Assembly (NCBI RefSeq): GCF_017654505.1
Contig: NC_054548.1
Span: 32,563,774 to 32,627,773, forward strand
DNA: 64,000 nt
Direction of reading: 5' to 3'
DNA from: Polyodon spathula
Taxonomy: Eukaryota; Chordata; Actinopteri; Acipenseriformes; Polyodontidae
Under the pieces are notes generated by a model that was not told the DNA's origin, did not search any database, and worked only from the letters and a program-made list of their open reading frames with translations. Within the stretch, counting starts at the first letter, position 1. Every line of letters starts with the position of its first letter. The position numbers were made by a program, and so were the translations under genes. Of this stretch, positions 18,496 through 29,756 are shown piece by piece.

Positions 18496-19117
18496 CTAGT
18501 TTAAATGCTTCCGAACCTGCTCGAGGATCTTTTCTCCAAGTAGACTAGTTCCCTTGTTATTTAAATGCAGTCCATCCCGTCTATACAGATAGTCCTCGTT
18601 GTAGAAAGTGGTCCAATGATCAAGATAGGTGAAGCCTTCCCGTGTGCACCACGTCTTCAACCATGCGTTTAGATTAATTATTTCCAGCTGTCCATATGGT
18701 CCTTTGCAAGGTGCCGGTAGTATACCAGAAAATACCACAGTTTTGGTTTTCTCTTTTAATTTCCTTCCTAGCTCTCTGAATTTGTTTTGCAGGGATTTTG
18801 GTCTGTCTCTTCCAATGTTGTTTGTACCGATGTGGATGACTACTACGGGTCGTCTCCTGTTCGTTCTAGGAGCCTGTCCACGTTTTCAGTGATGTGCTTG
18901 ACCGAGGCTCCCGGAAGGCAGCACACTGTTGTAGTAAGGGGGTCCAAACTGCGAATTGAACTTGCTGTGTTTCTCAATATGGAGTCCCCAACAATCATGA
19001 CCTCCCTTCTTTTTACTGTCTTGTCACCACTGTCAATAGGGTCCTGGATGTTGTTCCTTTCATTCTCTTGTTGTTGGTTCTGCTCATCAAAATTCTGAAG
19101 TGACTCAAATCTGTTAG
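18496..19117 (-). pseudogene. CR1 copy 2 ORF1, esterase domain (frameshifted)
   Basis: The C-terminal part of CR1 ORF1, an SGNH-hydrolase (esterase) domain. VMIVGDSILR holds the nucleophile Ser, and RRDGLHLN holds the Asp/His pair. Two frames (19121-18843 and 18738-18496) meet at a one-base deletion near 18848, where copy 3 has an extra G. The N-terminus is lost to 5' truncation. ORF1 esterase domains are known in CR1/L2-clade LINEs; their exact role is unsettled. Confidence 0.8.
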
Positions 19118-19269
19118 GCAACTCACAACTACACTGACCCTGATACTGAGTAGAGTGCCACTGGAGTTTAGTGATTAAACTATTTACAAAGCATTGGATG
19201 CAGTTGAAGTTCTAGACAAAACAAAGATACGTGTTCACCATAGAAATTCTACTGGAAAAACGTATTCAT

Positions 19270-20400
19270 TTTAGTTGAGGCTTCTGTTGACCTTGACCCC
19301 CAGAAGATGCCCCAGGAAGTTGGTATTGAGGGTGAAGTAGGCCCCTGGGCTGTGCTCCTAGTTAGAAATGCAACTGCCATGGAGATTCCCACAGTGAGAG
19401 ACATTGCTTTTTAAGCCAAACTACTGTCCCTTCTGCAGCAGGAAGGCAAGACCCTGGCGGATGTACAGGCAATGGTCAATCTAGCCAGCTCTCCAGCTAC
19501 TGATTTAAGTAAAGACCTGGTTACTGCTATAGGCCAGTTAGTAGACATGTGTGTGACAGTGTCTGCTAAAGGACATAATTATAGAAAGTTGAAGTTGTTT
19601 TCAGCCCTGCAGGAGAAGAATACGATGCCTGGATTGCACAAGCTACTCAGATGATAGATGAATGGAAATGTGCTGATTCTACAAAAAAACAACGTATAGT
19701 TGAAAGCCTGAAAGGACCAGCTGCTGGCGTTATGTTTCTGAAGGTTGGGAACCCCTCTGCTAATACCAGAGATTATCTGGTAGCTCTTGAGACTGCATAT
19801 GGCACAACTGAGAGTGGACAAGATTTAATGGTGAAGTTCAAGTGCACATATCAAGATGAGGGAGAGAATCTCTCTCAATATCTGTATCGTTTAGATAAGT
19901 TACTGCATAGAGTACTTTTGAAAGGGATCGCGCTAGAGAATATGGACCAAGCTAGAATGGAACAAGTCGTTAAGGGCGCCCTTACTCAAGACATGGTTGC
20001 CCTGAGGCTCCGAATGACTCATAAACTACGTGAACTGCCTTCTTTTTCACAACTACTACATGAAGTTAGGGAGGAGGAAGACCTGATTTCCTCTAGAGAT
20101 GCTGTGAGGGCCTCAGTAGCTGCCACAGTGATTCAACCAGCTGCTGCTGTCTCTGAGCTTGAAGAGAGAAGTGAAGGACCTAGCTAGTCAGGTCACCCAC
20201 CTCTTGACTGTGGCTACTGTGATTCCAAAACAGGAAAGGCCTTCATCTTTTAAGAATAGAGGGTCTGCAGGCCAAGTGTTTGACACCCCTGCTAACATTG
20301 CACCTTCCACACCTGAAGTCCCTTCAGCTACAGCAAGCCACCGGGGGATTTTCTGCTACAAATGTGGGGAGGATGGCCATACCAAGAGAGTATGCTAAGG
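19270..20400 (+). pseudogene. Gypsy Gag, PNMA-like, with CCHC knuckle
   Basis: The main open stretch (19651-20187) reads QRIVESLKGPAAGVMFLKV, RDYLVALETAYGTTES and YQDEGENLSQYLYRLDKLL, which match the capsid-like domain of paraneoplastic Ma antigens (PNMA), themselves derived from Ty3/gypsy Gag. Upstream, partial frames include GKTLADVQAMVNL. Downstream, FCYKCGEDGHTKRVC at about 20351-20395 is a CCHC knuckle. The fragments are separated by frame changes near 19620 and 20170. Because pol follows on the same strand, this is an element and not a domesticated PNMA gene. Confidence 0.75.
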
Positions 20401-20409
20401 TGTGGAGGA

Positions 20410-21110
20410 CCTGAGGAAGGTTAATCAGAAGCTGATCCAGTCTCGTCTGCTGTTGAGGAGCCTGGTGAAGGAGCAAACTGGTGCTCTGTTTACAAAACTT
20501 ACCTGAAGCACTTGCCTATTCAGCCTGCTGAGAACCTGGAAATATGGGGTTTGAGTTCTCACAAATACCCGTGCGATGGCTACTTATCTCTAAAAATTGA
20601 GTTTTCTGGAACCATTGTGGGAGTACCCTGGAAAATCGATACTTTAGTGTTGGTGTGCCCAGACCCCATGGAGACGAGTAATGTCTTAGTCGGAACTAAC
20701 ACCAGCATTGTGAAGCGGCTCTTCGAATCCTGTCAAGAAGAGGCGAGGGAACACTTTGAGCACTTTGACCATACACCCTGTGATCAAAGAAGCTTATGAG
20801 ACCATTCAAAAAGCTGCAGGAGATACTCAGGAAAAGTGTGATCTGTATGGTTCACACAGCAAAAGACCCTCACCTCACAACCAGGAAGAGTCTGCCATAT
20901 CGCTGGCACACCTAAGTTCCCTGGGAAGCCTACGGACCAGATACTGCTGGTAGATCAGCCTGAAGAGAGGTTTTCCTGAAGGGTTACTAGTGAAGCCGGA
21001 AGTTCAGTCTGCTAATGTAGTGTCTGCCAGACGAATTATTATTACTATTAGGAAAACCTCTACTAAAAGTGACTTTGCAACGTGGGACTCCAATAGCCCA
21101 CCTATTTCAG
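20410..21110 (+). pseudogene. Gypsy protease region (decayed)
   Basis: The frame at 20512-20799 reads LPIQPAENLEIWGLSSHKYP and TLVLVCPDPMETSNVLVGTNT, the C-terminal half of fish gypsy aspartic proteases and the linker after them. The catalytic DTG is not visible, having been lost or mutated upstream. Coding similarity continues in broken frames to about 21110, where an LTR fragment interrupts it. Confidence 0.6.
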
Positions 21111-21323
21111 GCCCGGATCGTGTTTAGTACTCTTTAGTGAGAAGGCAAACACAAGACACACAGTGTTAGTACAACACTCACGGCTTTTGCCTACACCCCC
21201 TATTTATACCCTCGCCCATGACCCCTAGGTTAACGAACGCATCCGCTCCTCCAATCCTCGGATGCCACGCCTTCTTTCTAGTGCCCTCACAGGAAAGGGA
21301 AGGGTCATTTGATCTCTGTCACA
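21110..21323 (-). repeat. LTR fragment (TGTGGCAAAG family) inside gypsy
   Basis: This resembles the right part of the LTR at 40751-41465 (shared ccggatcgt, ttataccctc, catgaccccttggttaa-type and gtgccctcacag blocks). It ends with the same ctctgtcaca terminus at 21323. It splits the gypsy protease and RT regions. Confidence 0.65.
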
Positions 21324-21329
21324 AAAGGA

Positions 21330-23500
21330 GAGAAGTATTTTCATGTCATGAGTGTGTCATGGGCTGTTCTAAAAGTACTCAACATGAAATAAGGCTCAAT
21401 GACTCCAGATTGTTCCGAGAAAGGTCCCATCGCCTGGCTCCTGCAGATGTGGAGGACGTGCGGCAACATTTGCAAGATCTCCAAGCTGCTGGAATCATTT
21501 CTGAATCTAGAAGCCCTTACGCCTCTGATAGTGGTACTAAGGAAGAAGTCTGGAGCGGTGAGGATGTGTGTAGATTACAAAACTCTTAACAGATGCACCA
21601 TTCCTGATCAGTACCCCATGCCTCTGTTTGAGGATGCTCTCAACTGCCTAAGTGGGAGTAACTGATTTAGTGTCCTAGATCTCAAAAGTGGTTACTACCT
21701 GTGGTCAGGTACAATGAATGAAACAGGTCCACACAATCTTTCTCCCAAAACAATGATAACAAAAATAATAACAAACATACCAACACAAATAAGTCCACCC
21801 CTTTACCAGCAATGGTATTGGGAGGTACACAGCAGCTCTTCTTAATTGAAATAAAAAGTAAACAAAAACAGGACTTTGTCCGTCCCCACGTTCTCCGTGC
21901 ACTCAGTGCTCTTGGTGCTGAGAAGCGTGGTGCCATGAGTGGTGCGGTGCAGTGCTGTGCTCTGCTGTGCTGTACTGTGCTGTGCTGTACTATGCTGTGC
22001 AAGGACATGCTCTGTGTTTTACCGGTAGGCGGCTCACTCCTCCTCTGCAACACAAAACACACGTAATCCAAAAACAAAGCAATACAGGCTCCGGCCGTCT
22101 ACTTTCATTATCAACGTAAAACGGAGGTTTTACTGTAGCTGCTCCCCTTTGTACCCAGCAAACTCCTCTCCGCAGTCACCGCGTCACCATGGTTTCCCTA
22201 ATAGGGCTGCCCCGCAGCTGACTGCAATGGAATCGTCTTGAGTACTTGCAGATACGCGCCCCTCCTAATATGGTCACCTTCCGGTTTCCACCTACCACCA
22301 GGGTGGCAGCTCTAGGAGGCAGCTTACCTTCCCCCTTACACAGCGCCCTTTCTAATCGGGAGGGAGATTTACAACATCGATCCTTTATCTCTCTATCACA
22401 CTACCAAATACCCATGAGTCCAACAGACAAAGAAAAAACTACATTCATCAGCCTCCTGGGGTTCTACCTATTTGAGTGTATGCCACAGGGCATATGTGGA
22501 GCCCCTGCCACATTTCAAAGAGTGATGGAGAGAACAGTTGGGGACATGAATCTCTTAGAAGTTTTAGTGTACCTGGATGACTAGAAGAGCACGAAGAGAG
22601 GCTGCTCAGGGTTCTGGATCGACTGCAGGAAGAAGGTTTGAAATTGTCCCTGGACAAATGCCAGTTTTGTAGAACATCAGTCACTTATGTCAGCCATATT
22701 GTATCGCAGCATGGTGTAGCTACTGATCTCTCCAAGATCAAAGCTGTGGCTACCTGGACTCATCCCCAGACACTATCTGCCCTTCATTCCTTTCTGGGTT
22801 TCAGCGGTTACTTTCGCCGCTTTGTAAAGGATTATGCTCGCTTAAGTCGACCTTTGAACCAATTACTGCAAGGTTATCCACTTCACATTAGGAAGAATGG
22901 GGCCAAACCTACAGTTTCCCCATCTAATAAGACCTACTACAAACCATCTGAACCTTTTGGGCCTAGATGGGATGAAAAGTGGAAGGATAGTTTTCAAAAA
23001 GCTCAAGACCTTGTTAACCAAGATGCCAGTCTTAGCCTTTGCAGATCCTCAGAAACCCTATTTACTGCACGTAGATGCCAGCCTATAAGGATTGGGTGGT
23101 GTTTTATATCAAGAACAGTCAGAAGGACTGTGCCTTGTCGCATTTGTCAGCTGGAGTCTGTCACCAACCGAGAAGAATTACCTAACTCACAAGTTGGAAT
23201 TCTTAGTCTAAAGTGGGCCATTGTTGATAAATTGCATGATTACCTGTACAGGCCATGGTTTGAGGTGAGAACAGATAACAACCCCTTGACATTTTGACCT
23301 CAGCCAAGCTAGATGCTTCAGGGCATAGATGGCTAGCAGCCCTAAGAAATTACAACTTTAACTTGAAGTACAGACCTGGGAGGAGAAATAGCAATGCAGA
23401 TGCACTGTCAAGGCATTCTCATTCTAGACCAGCACCTGATGAATGGCAAGAGATCTCAGCACCAGGGGTCTGAGCTCTTTGTCAGACTGCATCTACAGAT
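21330..23500 (+). pseudogene. Gypsy reverse transcriptase and RNase H (broken)
   Basis: RT runs from about 21400 (RSHRLAPADVEDVRQHLQDL, KKSGAVRMCVDYKTLNR) to an LTR insertion at 21700. It resumes at 22401 with YQIPMSPTDKEKT, MPQGICGAPATFQRVME and VLVYLDD at about 22567-22584, followed by a stop. From 22638 the frame continues through SLDKCQFCRT and SFLGFSGYFRRFVKDYARL into RNase H (VRTDNNPLTF near 23268-23297). It is unmistakably Ty3/gypsy RT, now inactive. Confidence 0.85.
21700..22400 (-). repeat. Solo LTR inside gypsy RT, with CTACC duplication
   Basis: 701 bp, starting TGTGGTCAGG and ending TATCACA, flanked by a perfect 5-bp duplication CTACC (21695-21699 and 22401-22405). It interrupts the RT codons for the GYYQIP motif exactly at the duplication. 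The right part (gcgccctttctaatcgggagg) relates it to the LTR family at 40751 and 60828. Plus-strand ORFs inside it are not genes. Confidence 0.85.
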
Positions 23501-23639
23501 AAAAGAACAAACAAAATACCACCTGATCATGTCTTTGAACAATTAGGAGCTCCTATGTCTGCAGGACCCAGAGCATACTGTAAACTAGCTGCCCTGGATA
23601 CAAACCAGTTGCCTAATATTAACCAGCAAGAACGCCTGT

Positions 23640-24720
23640 AAGGCTGCCCAAAAAGAAGATCCTTGTATAGGAGAAGTGTGTCTAGCAGTCAATCAAAGAG
23701 ATCTGGACAGTGTTGACCCATGCTGACTTCCCTCTTCTAATAAGAGAATGGGATAAACCTACACTTCAACAAGGATTACTGTACCGGGTTATCAAACTAT
23801 CAGACCAACTTGACAGAAAACAGCAGCTGATACCTAAACAGTTTTGTCAGATTGCTTTGCACGATAGCTTAGGACATTTAGGTTTTGACAAGACCTATGG
23901 TTTAGTACGTGAACAGTTTTACTGGCCATGTATGAAGATGTAGGTAGAGCAGTATTGTAAAACATGTGCTCGCTGCATACAAAGGAAAACTTTGCCCACT
24001 GGAGCCGCTGCACTAGTTCACATGCACAGAGATGGACCCATGGACCTAATTTGTATGGATTTTCTCTCCATAGAGCTAGACACCTAGAATGTGTGAATTT
24101 CTGTTAGTCATCACTGACCACTTCATCTGATATGCCCAAGCCTTACCTACCAAATACCAGAAAGCATCAACTGTAGCTAAGGTACTTTGGGAAAAGTATT
24201 TCATCCACTACGGTTTGCCTAGAAGGATGCACTCGGATCAAGGCTGAGACTTTGAAAATGATCTAATCCGGCAAATTCTGACTATGCTAGGAGTAAAGAA
24301 ATCAAGGACATTGCCTTATCAACCACAAGGGGAACCGCAGCCAGAGAGATTTAATAGAACACTTCTCAACATGTTGGGTACAAAAATCTAGATGGAGTCA
24401 GCACGTGGATATAATTGCACACAAAATGAAGCTACAGGTTATTCACCGTGCTTTCTCATGTTCGGGCATGAAGCCAGATAGCCAGTGGATTTATGTTTTG
24501 GGGTGGCTGCCGATGGTACATCCAACACCTCTTATCTTTGATGTGTATCTCGCATGAGACGAGAATTGCAAGCTGCCTATAAGTTAGCTCAAGCTACTGC
24601 TGACAAAATGAATGAAGGTAACAAGTAAGATATGACCGAAAAGTACAATATCATAGTTTAAATCCTGGAGACAAAGTTTTCATCTGGAATCTTGGATTTA
24701 AAGGAAAGCAAACTTGCAAA
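23640..24720 (+). pseudogene. Gypsy integrase (broken)
   Basis: The stretch at 23710-23943 reads LHDSLGHLGFDKTYGLVREQFYWPCM, then CARCIQRKT after a stop, which together form the HHCC zinc domain of integrase. Beyond it, fragments in several frames match the catalytic core (DLICMDFLS, SDQG near 24236, QPQGEPQPERFNRT-like near 24320). More than ten disruptions are visible. Confidence 0.75.
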
Positions 24721-25520
24721 TCGATAAAGTTCACAACCTTACATTGTAGAAAGTCAGATGTCAGAGCTTCCAATATACCATTTGAAACCTGAGAATGGAG
24801 AAGCTCCTAAAAAGATCTTGCACAGAAATCCTATACTATCCCTGGGACAACAAGTAAGGCTGGATCCTGAAATAGACCTAAAGCCTAAACCTTGTCCGAG
24901 GGCTCTCGGACGCAGACGAGCCAAAGAACTGAGGAAAGCTGAACTTGAGTCAGCCAAGAAATTGAATCTGCTCCAGAAGCTGATGCTCAACTTCATGAAA
25001 CCAACTATCTGTCCAAAACAGATTCTGAAGAAGATTTCAGTTTTCATGAATCAATTGACAGAAGAGAGAATCAATCAGAAGAGATGTTGCTACCTCATAG
25101 CTCGGCTGGGACTGTACCTTTAAATCCAGATGCACCTGTGTTTGAACCGTCTAGTGAGTCGACAGTGGAAATGCCTACAGCCTCTGAGGGAGAAGATGAT
25201 ACAGACATAACTACTGCTACTGAAAGTCATACCAGGATGGATGATGATCCTGTTGAAGAAGTAGAACTTCATTCCCATGAGTTTGGCGGAGAGGAAGAAG
25301 TTTCTGCCATAAGGAGATCACGCAGATAAAGGGCACCCATACGAAGTACATATGACTGCTCTGGAGATGTTAGGAAAGAAGCAGTGACTGTTAAAAGGAC
25401 TTGTGTTTTTCCACCTGGAAGTGATGCACTTATTGTGCCACTCAAAGTAAGACCTTTATGCCATACATGGTGGTGTACTAATCAAGCTCTATGTAAAGTA
25501 TGTACTAGCTTACCTTACAT
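24720..25520 (+). pseudogene. Gypsy Pol C-terminal tail (broken)
   Basis: Coding-like sequence after integrase, including an acidic stretch (25084-25329, SEGEDDTDITTATESHT) and a basic RRSRR motif, as in the Pol tails of fish gypsy elements. A frame to about 25520 ends in a Cys-rich segment (CHTWWCTNQALCKVC). No separate gene is implied. Confidence 0.5.
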
Positions 25521-25911
25521 TGTAAATAGTTAATATTTGTATGGTTAACCCTTTTTCTTTTCAGGAACCGTCATGGGGGCATGACGAAAATTCTTAGCAA
25601 GGGGAGAGTATAGACCCCTTTAAAAATCAGTGATTGTGACCACTGTTATTATTGACTACATTAGAAAAACTACACGATCAGCACCAATCAGGAAGGAGAA
25701 TCGCCTGCACGTCCCACCTTTGACAGATGCCGTTACAAGGATAAGCTCTGCCCAGAACGGGGGCTCTTGGGCTCTTTTTCTCTTGTTTTTTTGTGTTGGG
25801 TGGACGTTGTTGCTGTTAAGGAGAAAAACAAGGGAGACTATGCAGATGGCCCCTGGTTTTATGAAGATGACTCACTGTGTCACATAGTATAGCTTCAACA
25901 GTATGAGGTAC

Positions 25912-26369
25912 AATTGCACACGCCAGTTAATTTTATTAAGACTAACATCCTGTCTGGCTTAAATGGAATTAATTACCAGCTGAGACTGAAGCAAGTCAGG
26001 TCTGCGAGCTCGCGTGACAGCTTGACTAGGATAACTCCAGTTGCTGGTGCATACTCTAAAGAGGCGGCTGTGTGCTGAAGGCATCGGACTGACATTTTCC
26101 TGCAACCTGCCTGTGCATCTTTTTTTTCCGGAACGCCGTGTCTTCTGTCTGCTCCTATCCTCAACATCTACAAAGGAAATTTGTGAGTAGCAAACAAAAG
26201 GAAAAAAATTAAAGAGCAAGAGTTTGTTATGTATTGATATTTGAAATTAGAATTTTTTTTTTAAAAAGCCTTCATGACTGGAAAAAAAAAATGCCACGAG
26301 GTGGGTGAAAGCCATTGGTTAATGTTAAAAGTGCACCAACGGAAAATAAATAAAAGAACAGTATGGGCC
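25912..26369. repeat. Dispersed repeat R, copy 2, left half
   Basis: Second copy of the repeat found at 2468-2782 and 13271-13486. It is interrupted at 26369 by a solo LTR and resumes at 27097. It includes a short extra segment around 26270-26330 absent from copy 1. Confidence 0.7.
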
Positions 26370-27096
26370 TGTGTCAGAAATATGAGTTCTGGTGATAAAT
26401 CTTCCTCCCGACCTGTGAGGGCGCTAAAGAACGAGAGGAGAAGTATCTGGAAGGGCTGGCCTGACAGTTCGTTTCCAGGACCGGGAAGTGGGTCTGCCTG
26501 GAAAGAAGCGAGACTCTGCTGTAAGACCATATTGACTTGAAAGGTAAACGAAGGGCAACTGCAAGTAATAAGGCAGCTGCAACCGTTTACCTAGATATAA
26601 TGCAGGATTACATATAGGGGCTAGGGTAACACTGATCTTTTCCTTCGTTTGGGTAAATGTTTGGAGAGAAGGAGCGAGAGAGGAACTCTCAGTAATTAAA
26701 AGAGAAATACGTGTTGTGTGTGTGTATTGTTAACTGTCTGTGTTTTTGTAACTCTAGATAGTTAAAGCACTTCTCCGGAGCTGTCGGGAAAAGGGTCAGC
26801 ACTATCCGGAGTACCACTACACTCCACACAAACCTGTGTCTGCACCGAGCACCTGCACGTCTGCACGCACTCAGGACTGGTGACCGCGTCTTGTATTTTT
26901 GTTCTGGACTGTGTCCAGTTTTTGTTATCCCTGCACTTTACACATTGTTGTGTATAGCCGGGGATTTATTATTTAACGGTCACCAGACCTGGATTACCAA
27001 TTAAAGCACCTTGTTCACTGAAATACCGTTGTCTGTTCATCACTCCTGCACCACATCACCGCTACACCTGTTCCCCTTACCAACCACTTTGCCACA
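26370..27096 (+). repeat. Solo LTR with GGGCC duplication
   Basis: 727 bp, starting TGTGTCAGAA and ending TTTGCCACA, flanked by the perfect 5-bp duplication GGGCC (26365-26369 and 27097-27101). ATTAAA at about 27000 can serve as a polyadenylation signal, giving plus orientation. The sequence is the reverse-complement relative of 40751-41465 and 60828-61389. Confidence 0.88.
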
Positions 27097-27258
27097 GGGC
27101 CCCAACGAGTTATGCTAGCTCCATATAAAACAAAAGGAACAAAGTTTACACAAGTTTGCAGTGCATTGGACTTGTTTTTGTTTTCTTTTTTAATAATATA
27201 TGGTATGTAATGTATATGTTATTGTTTAATTTAGGGAAATCTGGGTTTATAGAAGCTG
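27097..27258. repeat. Dispersed repeat R, copy 2, right half
   Basis: Continues repeat R after the solo LTR and matches 13345-13486 (aacgagttatgctagctcc through tttatagaagctg). Confidence 0.7.
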
Positions 27259-27474
27259 TTAAGAATAAGAGTGGAACTTGTCTTATTTTCCTTACATTAC
27301 TGCAGTACTCACATTAGAGTTTTTTTAACTGGTATTTAAAAAAAAAAAAAAAAAAACGAACAATTGTCATTTATAAAGGTCTTATTGGTATTGTTAGTTT
27401 ATTTTTTTATTAGGCTTCCAAGCCAAAGGCTGGTGCTGAAAAAATTTTGCTGCTGCGTCCTTGCAATTGGCCCT

Positions 27475-28310
27475 GTGAAGCATTTTTCAATAACACCTTT
27501 CGAAATCTTCTCCTTGGGAACCGGTGAAACGATTGATCTGAAACTTGGCATATATCATCAGCATCCAAACCCACATCAAGTTTGCGAAGCAGAAGTTGCT
27601 GTGATAAATTTGAATGTCAAAATGGCTGCCATAAATCTTATCGAAACACGCCCCAAAAAACAAACTGTTGCTGTTTGAAAACTGTTTGTCCAACAAACTC
27701 CAAACTTGGTAGTTATCATCCCAGTAACAATGGGATACAAATGTGAAAATGGTAATGTTTTATAAAACAAGATGGCTACCATTTATATGTTTACATTTGA
27801 GATTTAAACCTGCGTCAGTTGACAAACGATTTACTTGACTAACTCCAAACTTCACAAGCATCTTCCCTGATACTGTACTGTATTAATACAACTGACTTTT
27901 AAAAAATGTGTTGACCGGAAACGAAAATGGCTGTTTGATGCATTTTGTAGAAACCTTTCGAAATTATCTTCTTGGGAACCGGTGAAGCAATTGATCTGAC
28001 AATTGGCATATATCATCAGCATCTAAACCCTCATCAAGTTTGCAAAGCAGAAGTTTCTGCAATAAAAAACAAAACAAACAAACAAAATGGCTGCCACAAA
28101 TCTTATCGAAATGTGCCCTTAACAGCAAACTGCTGCTATTATCCCAGTAACAATGGAATACAAATGTCAAAATGGTTATGTTTAATAAAACAAGATGGCC
28201 ACAAGGTGTATATTTACATCCTGAAATTTAAAATTGCCTCAGTTGATAAACGGTTTATTTGACTAACTGGAAACTTCACAAGCATCATCCTTGATACTGT
28301 AGCAATACAT
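27475..28310. repeat. Two degenerate copies of a roughly 455-bp unit
   Basis: Blocks at about 27516-27780 and 27973-28195 match in order: ggaaccggtgaa, attgatctga, ggcatatatcatcagcat, catcaagtttgc, aaatggctgcc, tcttatcgaaa, ccagtaacaatgg and aaaacaagatggc. A weaker third start is near 28373. Small ORFs on both strands are not conserved between copies. Identity unknown. Confidence 0.7.
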
Positions 28311-28737
28311 CTGAATTAAGAAACTTGCATTAAACAAGATGGCAGCCTGACGCATTTGTGAAAAAAAACTTTCAAAATCTTCTTCTGTGAAACTGTTGAA
28401 GTTTCTGAGTTTAAACTTGGAATATTGAGAACTAAACAAGCTAAACGGGTACAGATACTGGGGCTTGGAAGCCATAAAACAGCCTGGCAGTTCTAGTTAT
28501 TATTTTGTTTCTTGGGTTATTTTGAAGTGTTGATTTTGAGAACTAAAACTAGTCTAAACAAATGCATTTAAACATTTAAGGGTGTGGATAATATTTAAGA
28601 ACACTACCAGATATTTAAGTTGTTTCAAAGTAGCCGACAGCGAGTGGGAAAAGTACAGGCGTGGAAAAGTACAGAGCAGTTTAGAAGCAGGCTGACAGCT
28701 GCAGAAGAAACTAAACTTCAAAAAAAAAAACTCAACA

Positions 28738-29686
28738 TGGTCTTCAAGCCAGTAATCTGCGACACCTGCTTGATGTGGGAAATCCGAGAAAAGCCAGCGG
28801 AGCTAAACCAAGTGTGCGTAAAGTGCCGCGCGATCCAGGATTTGCATAAACTAATAAGTATGCTAGAAATGGAGCTGGAAGAAGTGAGACAGCAACAGGA
28901 TCTTAAGGAACTGGCACACCCACAATTCATGGAAGTCTGCATCACCCCGAACAGACTGAACGCCACCAGGGAGATAGAAGGTCAGAACAGCTGGGTTCAG
29001 GTAGGCAGAAGCAGGGAAAAAAAGAAACTTCGTCAAACACAACCACCAGAAATCAAAACAACCAACAAATTTGAGTCACTTCAGAATTTTGATGAGCAGA
29101 ACCAACAACAAGAGATCGAAAGGAACAACATCCAGGACCCTATTGACAGTGGTGACCAGACAGCAAAAAGAAGGGAGGTCATGATTGTTGGGGACTCCAT
29201 ATTGAGAAACACAGCAAGTTCAATTCGCAGTTTGGACCCCCTTACTACAACAGTGTGCTGCCTTCCGGGAGCCTCGGTCAAGCACATCACTGAGAATGTG
29301 GACAGGCTCCTAGAACGAACAGGAGACGACCCGGTAGTAGTCGTCCACATCGGTACAAACAACATTGGAAGAGACAGACCAAAATCCCTGCAAAACAAAT
29401 TCAGAGAGCTAGGAAGGAAATTAAAAGAGAAAACCAAAACTGTGGTATTTTCTGGTATACTACCGGCACCTTGCAAAGGACCATATGGACAGCTGGAAAT
29501 AATTAATCTAAACGCATGACTGAAGACGTGGTGCACACGGGAAGGCTTCACCTATCTTGATCATTGGACCACATTCTACAACGAGGACTATCTGTATAGA
29601 CGGGATGGACTGCATTTAAATAACAAGGGAACCAGTCTACTTAGAGAAAAAATCCTCGAGCAGGTTCAGAAGCATTTAAACTAGAA
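28738..29686 (+). pseudogene. CR1 copy 3 ORF1: zinc/coiled-coil plus esterase
   Basis: The frame is open from 28620; the ATG at 28738 is a plausible start. The N-terminus has two CxxC pairs (CDTC, CVKC) suggesting a zinc-binding fold, then a short coiled coil (LISMLEMELEEVRQQQD) and a basic/polar linker. The SGNH esterase domain follows, with MIVGDSILR, VVVVHIGTNNIG and, after a nonsense TGA at 29517-29519, DGLHLN near 29608. Copy 2 has TGG at the TGA position. The family's ORF1 is thought to bind RNA, with the esterase perhaps acting on lipids. Confidence 0.8.
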
Positions 29687-29756
29687 AGGAAGGGGGGAGA
29701 AATCAACAAAAAAACAGAAGGGAGACCACATCAAAACAAGAACAACAACTCAGGTA

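Larger units (their letters stand above)
15579..19117 (-). mobile_element. CR1 LINE copy 2 (nearly full ORF2, part of ORF1)
   Basis: A minus-strand CR1 with the same octamer 3' end as copy 1. In element order it holds the ORF1 esterase part, the ORF2 endonuclease and the RT. The 5' end stops at about 19117, within ORF1, judged against copy 3. Sequence identity with copies 1 and 3 is very high throughout, so the family was recently active here. Confidence 0.9.
19118..25620 (+). mobile_element. Ty3/gypsy-like retrotransposon with PNMA-like Gag (decayed)
   Basis: On the plus strand it shows in order: PNMA-type Gag, CCHC knuckle, protease region, RT, RNase H, an HHCC/integrase core and a C-terminal tail, i.e. 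gag-pol of a Ty3/gypsy element. Many stops and frame changes are present. Two LTR sequences of another family interrupt it, at about 21110-21323 and 21700-22400. I cannot find its own LTRs; the left edge abuts CR1 copy 2 and the right edge is placed by loss of coding similarity. Confidence 0.82.

Noticed and set aside
19651..20187. A domesticated host PNMA gene
   Set aside because: The flanking frames are broken, and gypsy protease, RT and integrase follow on the same strand, so it is element Gag.
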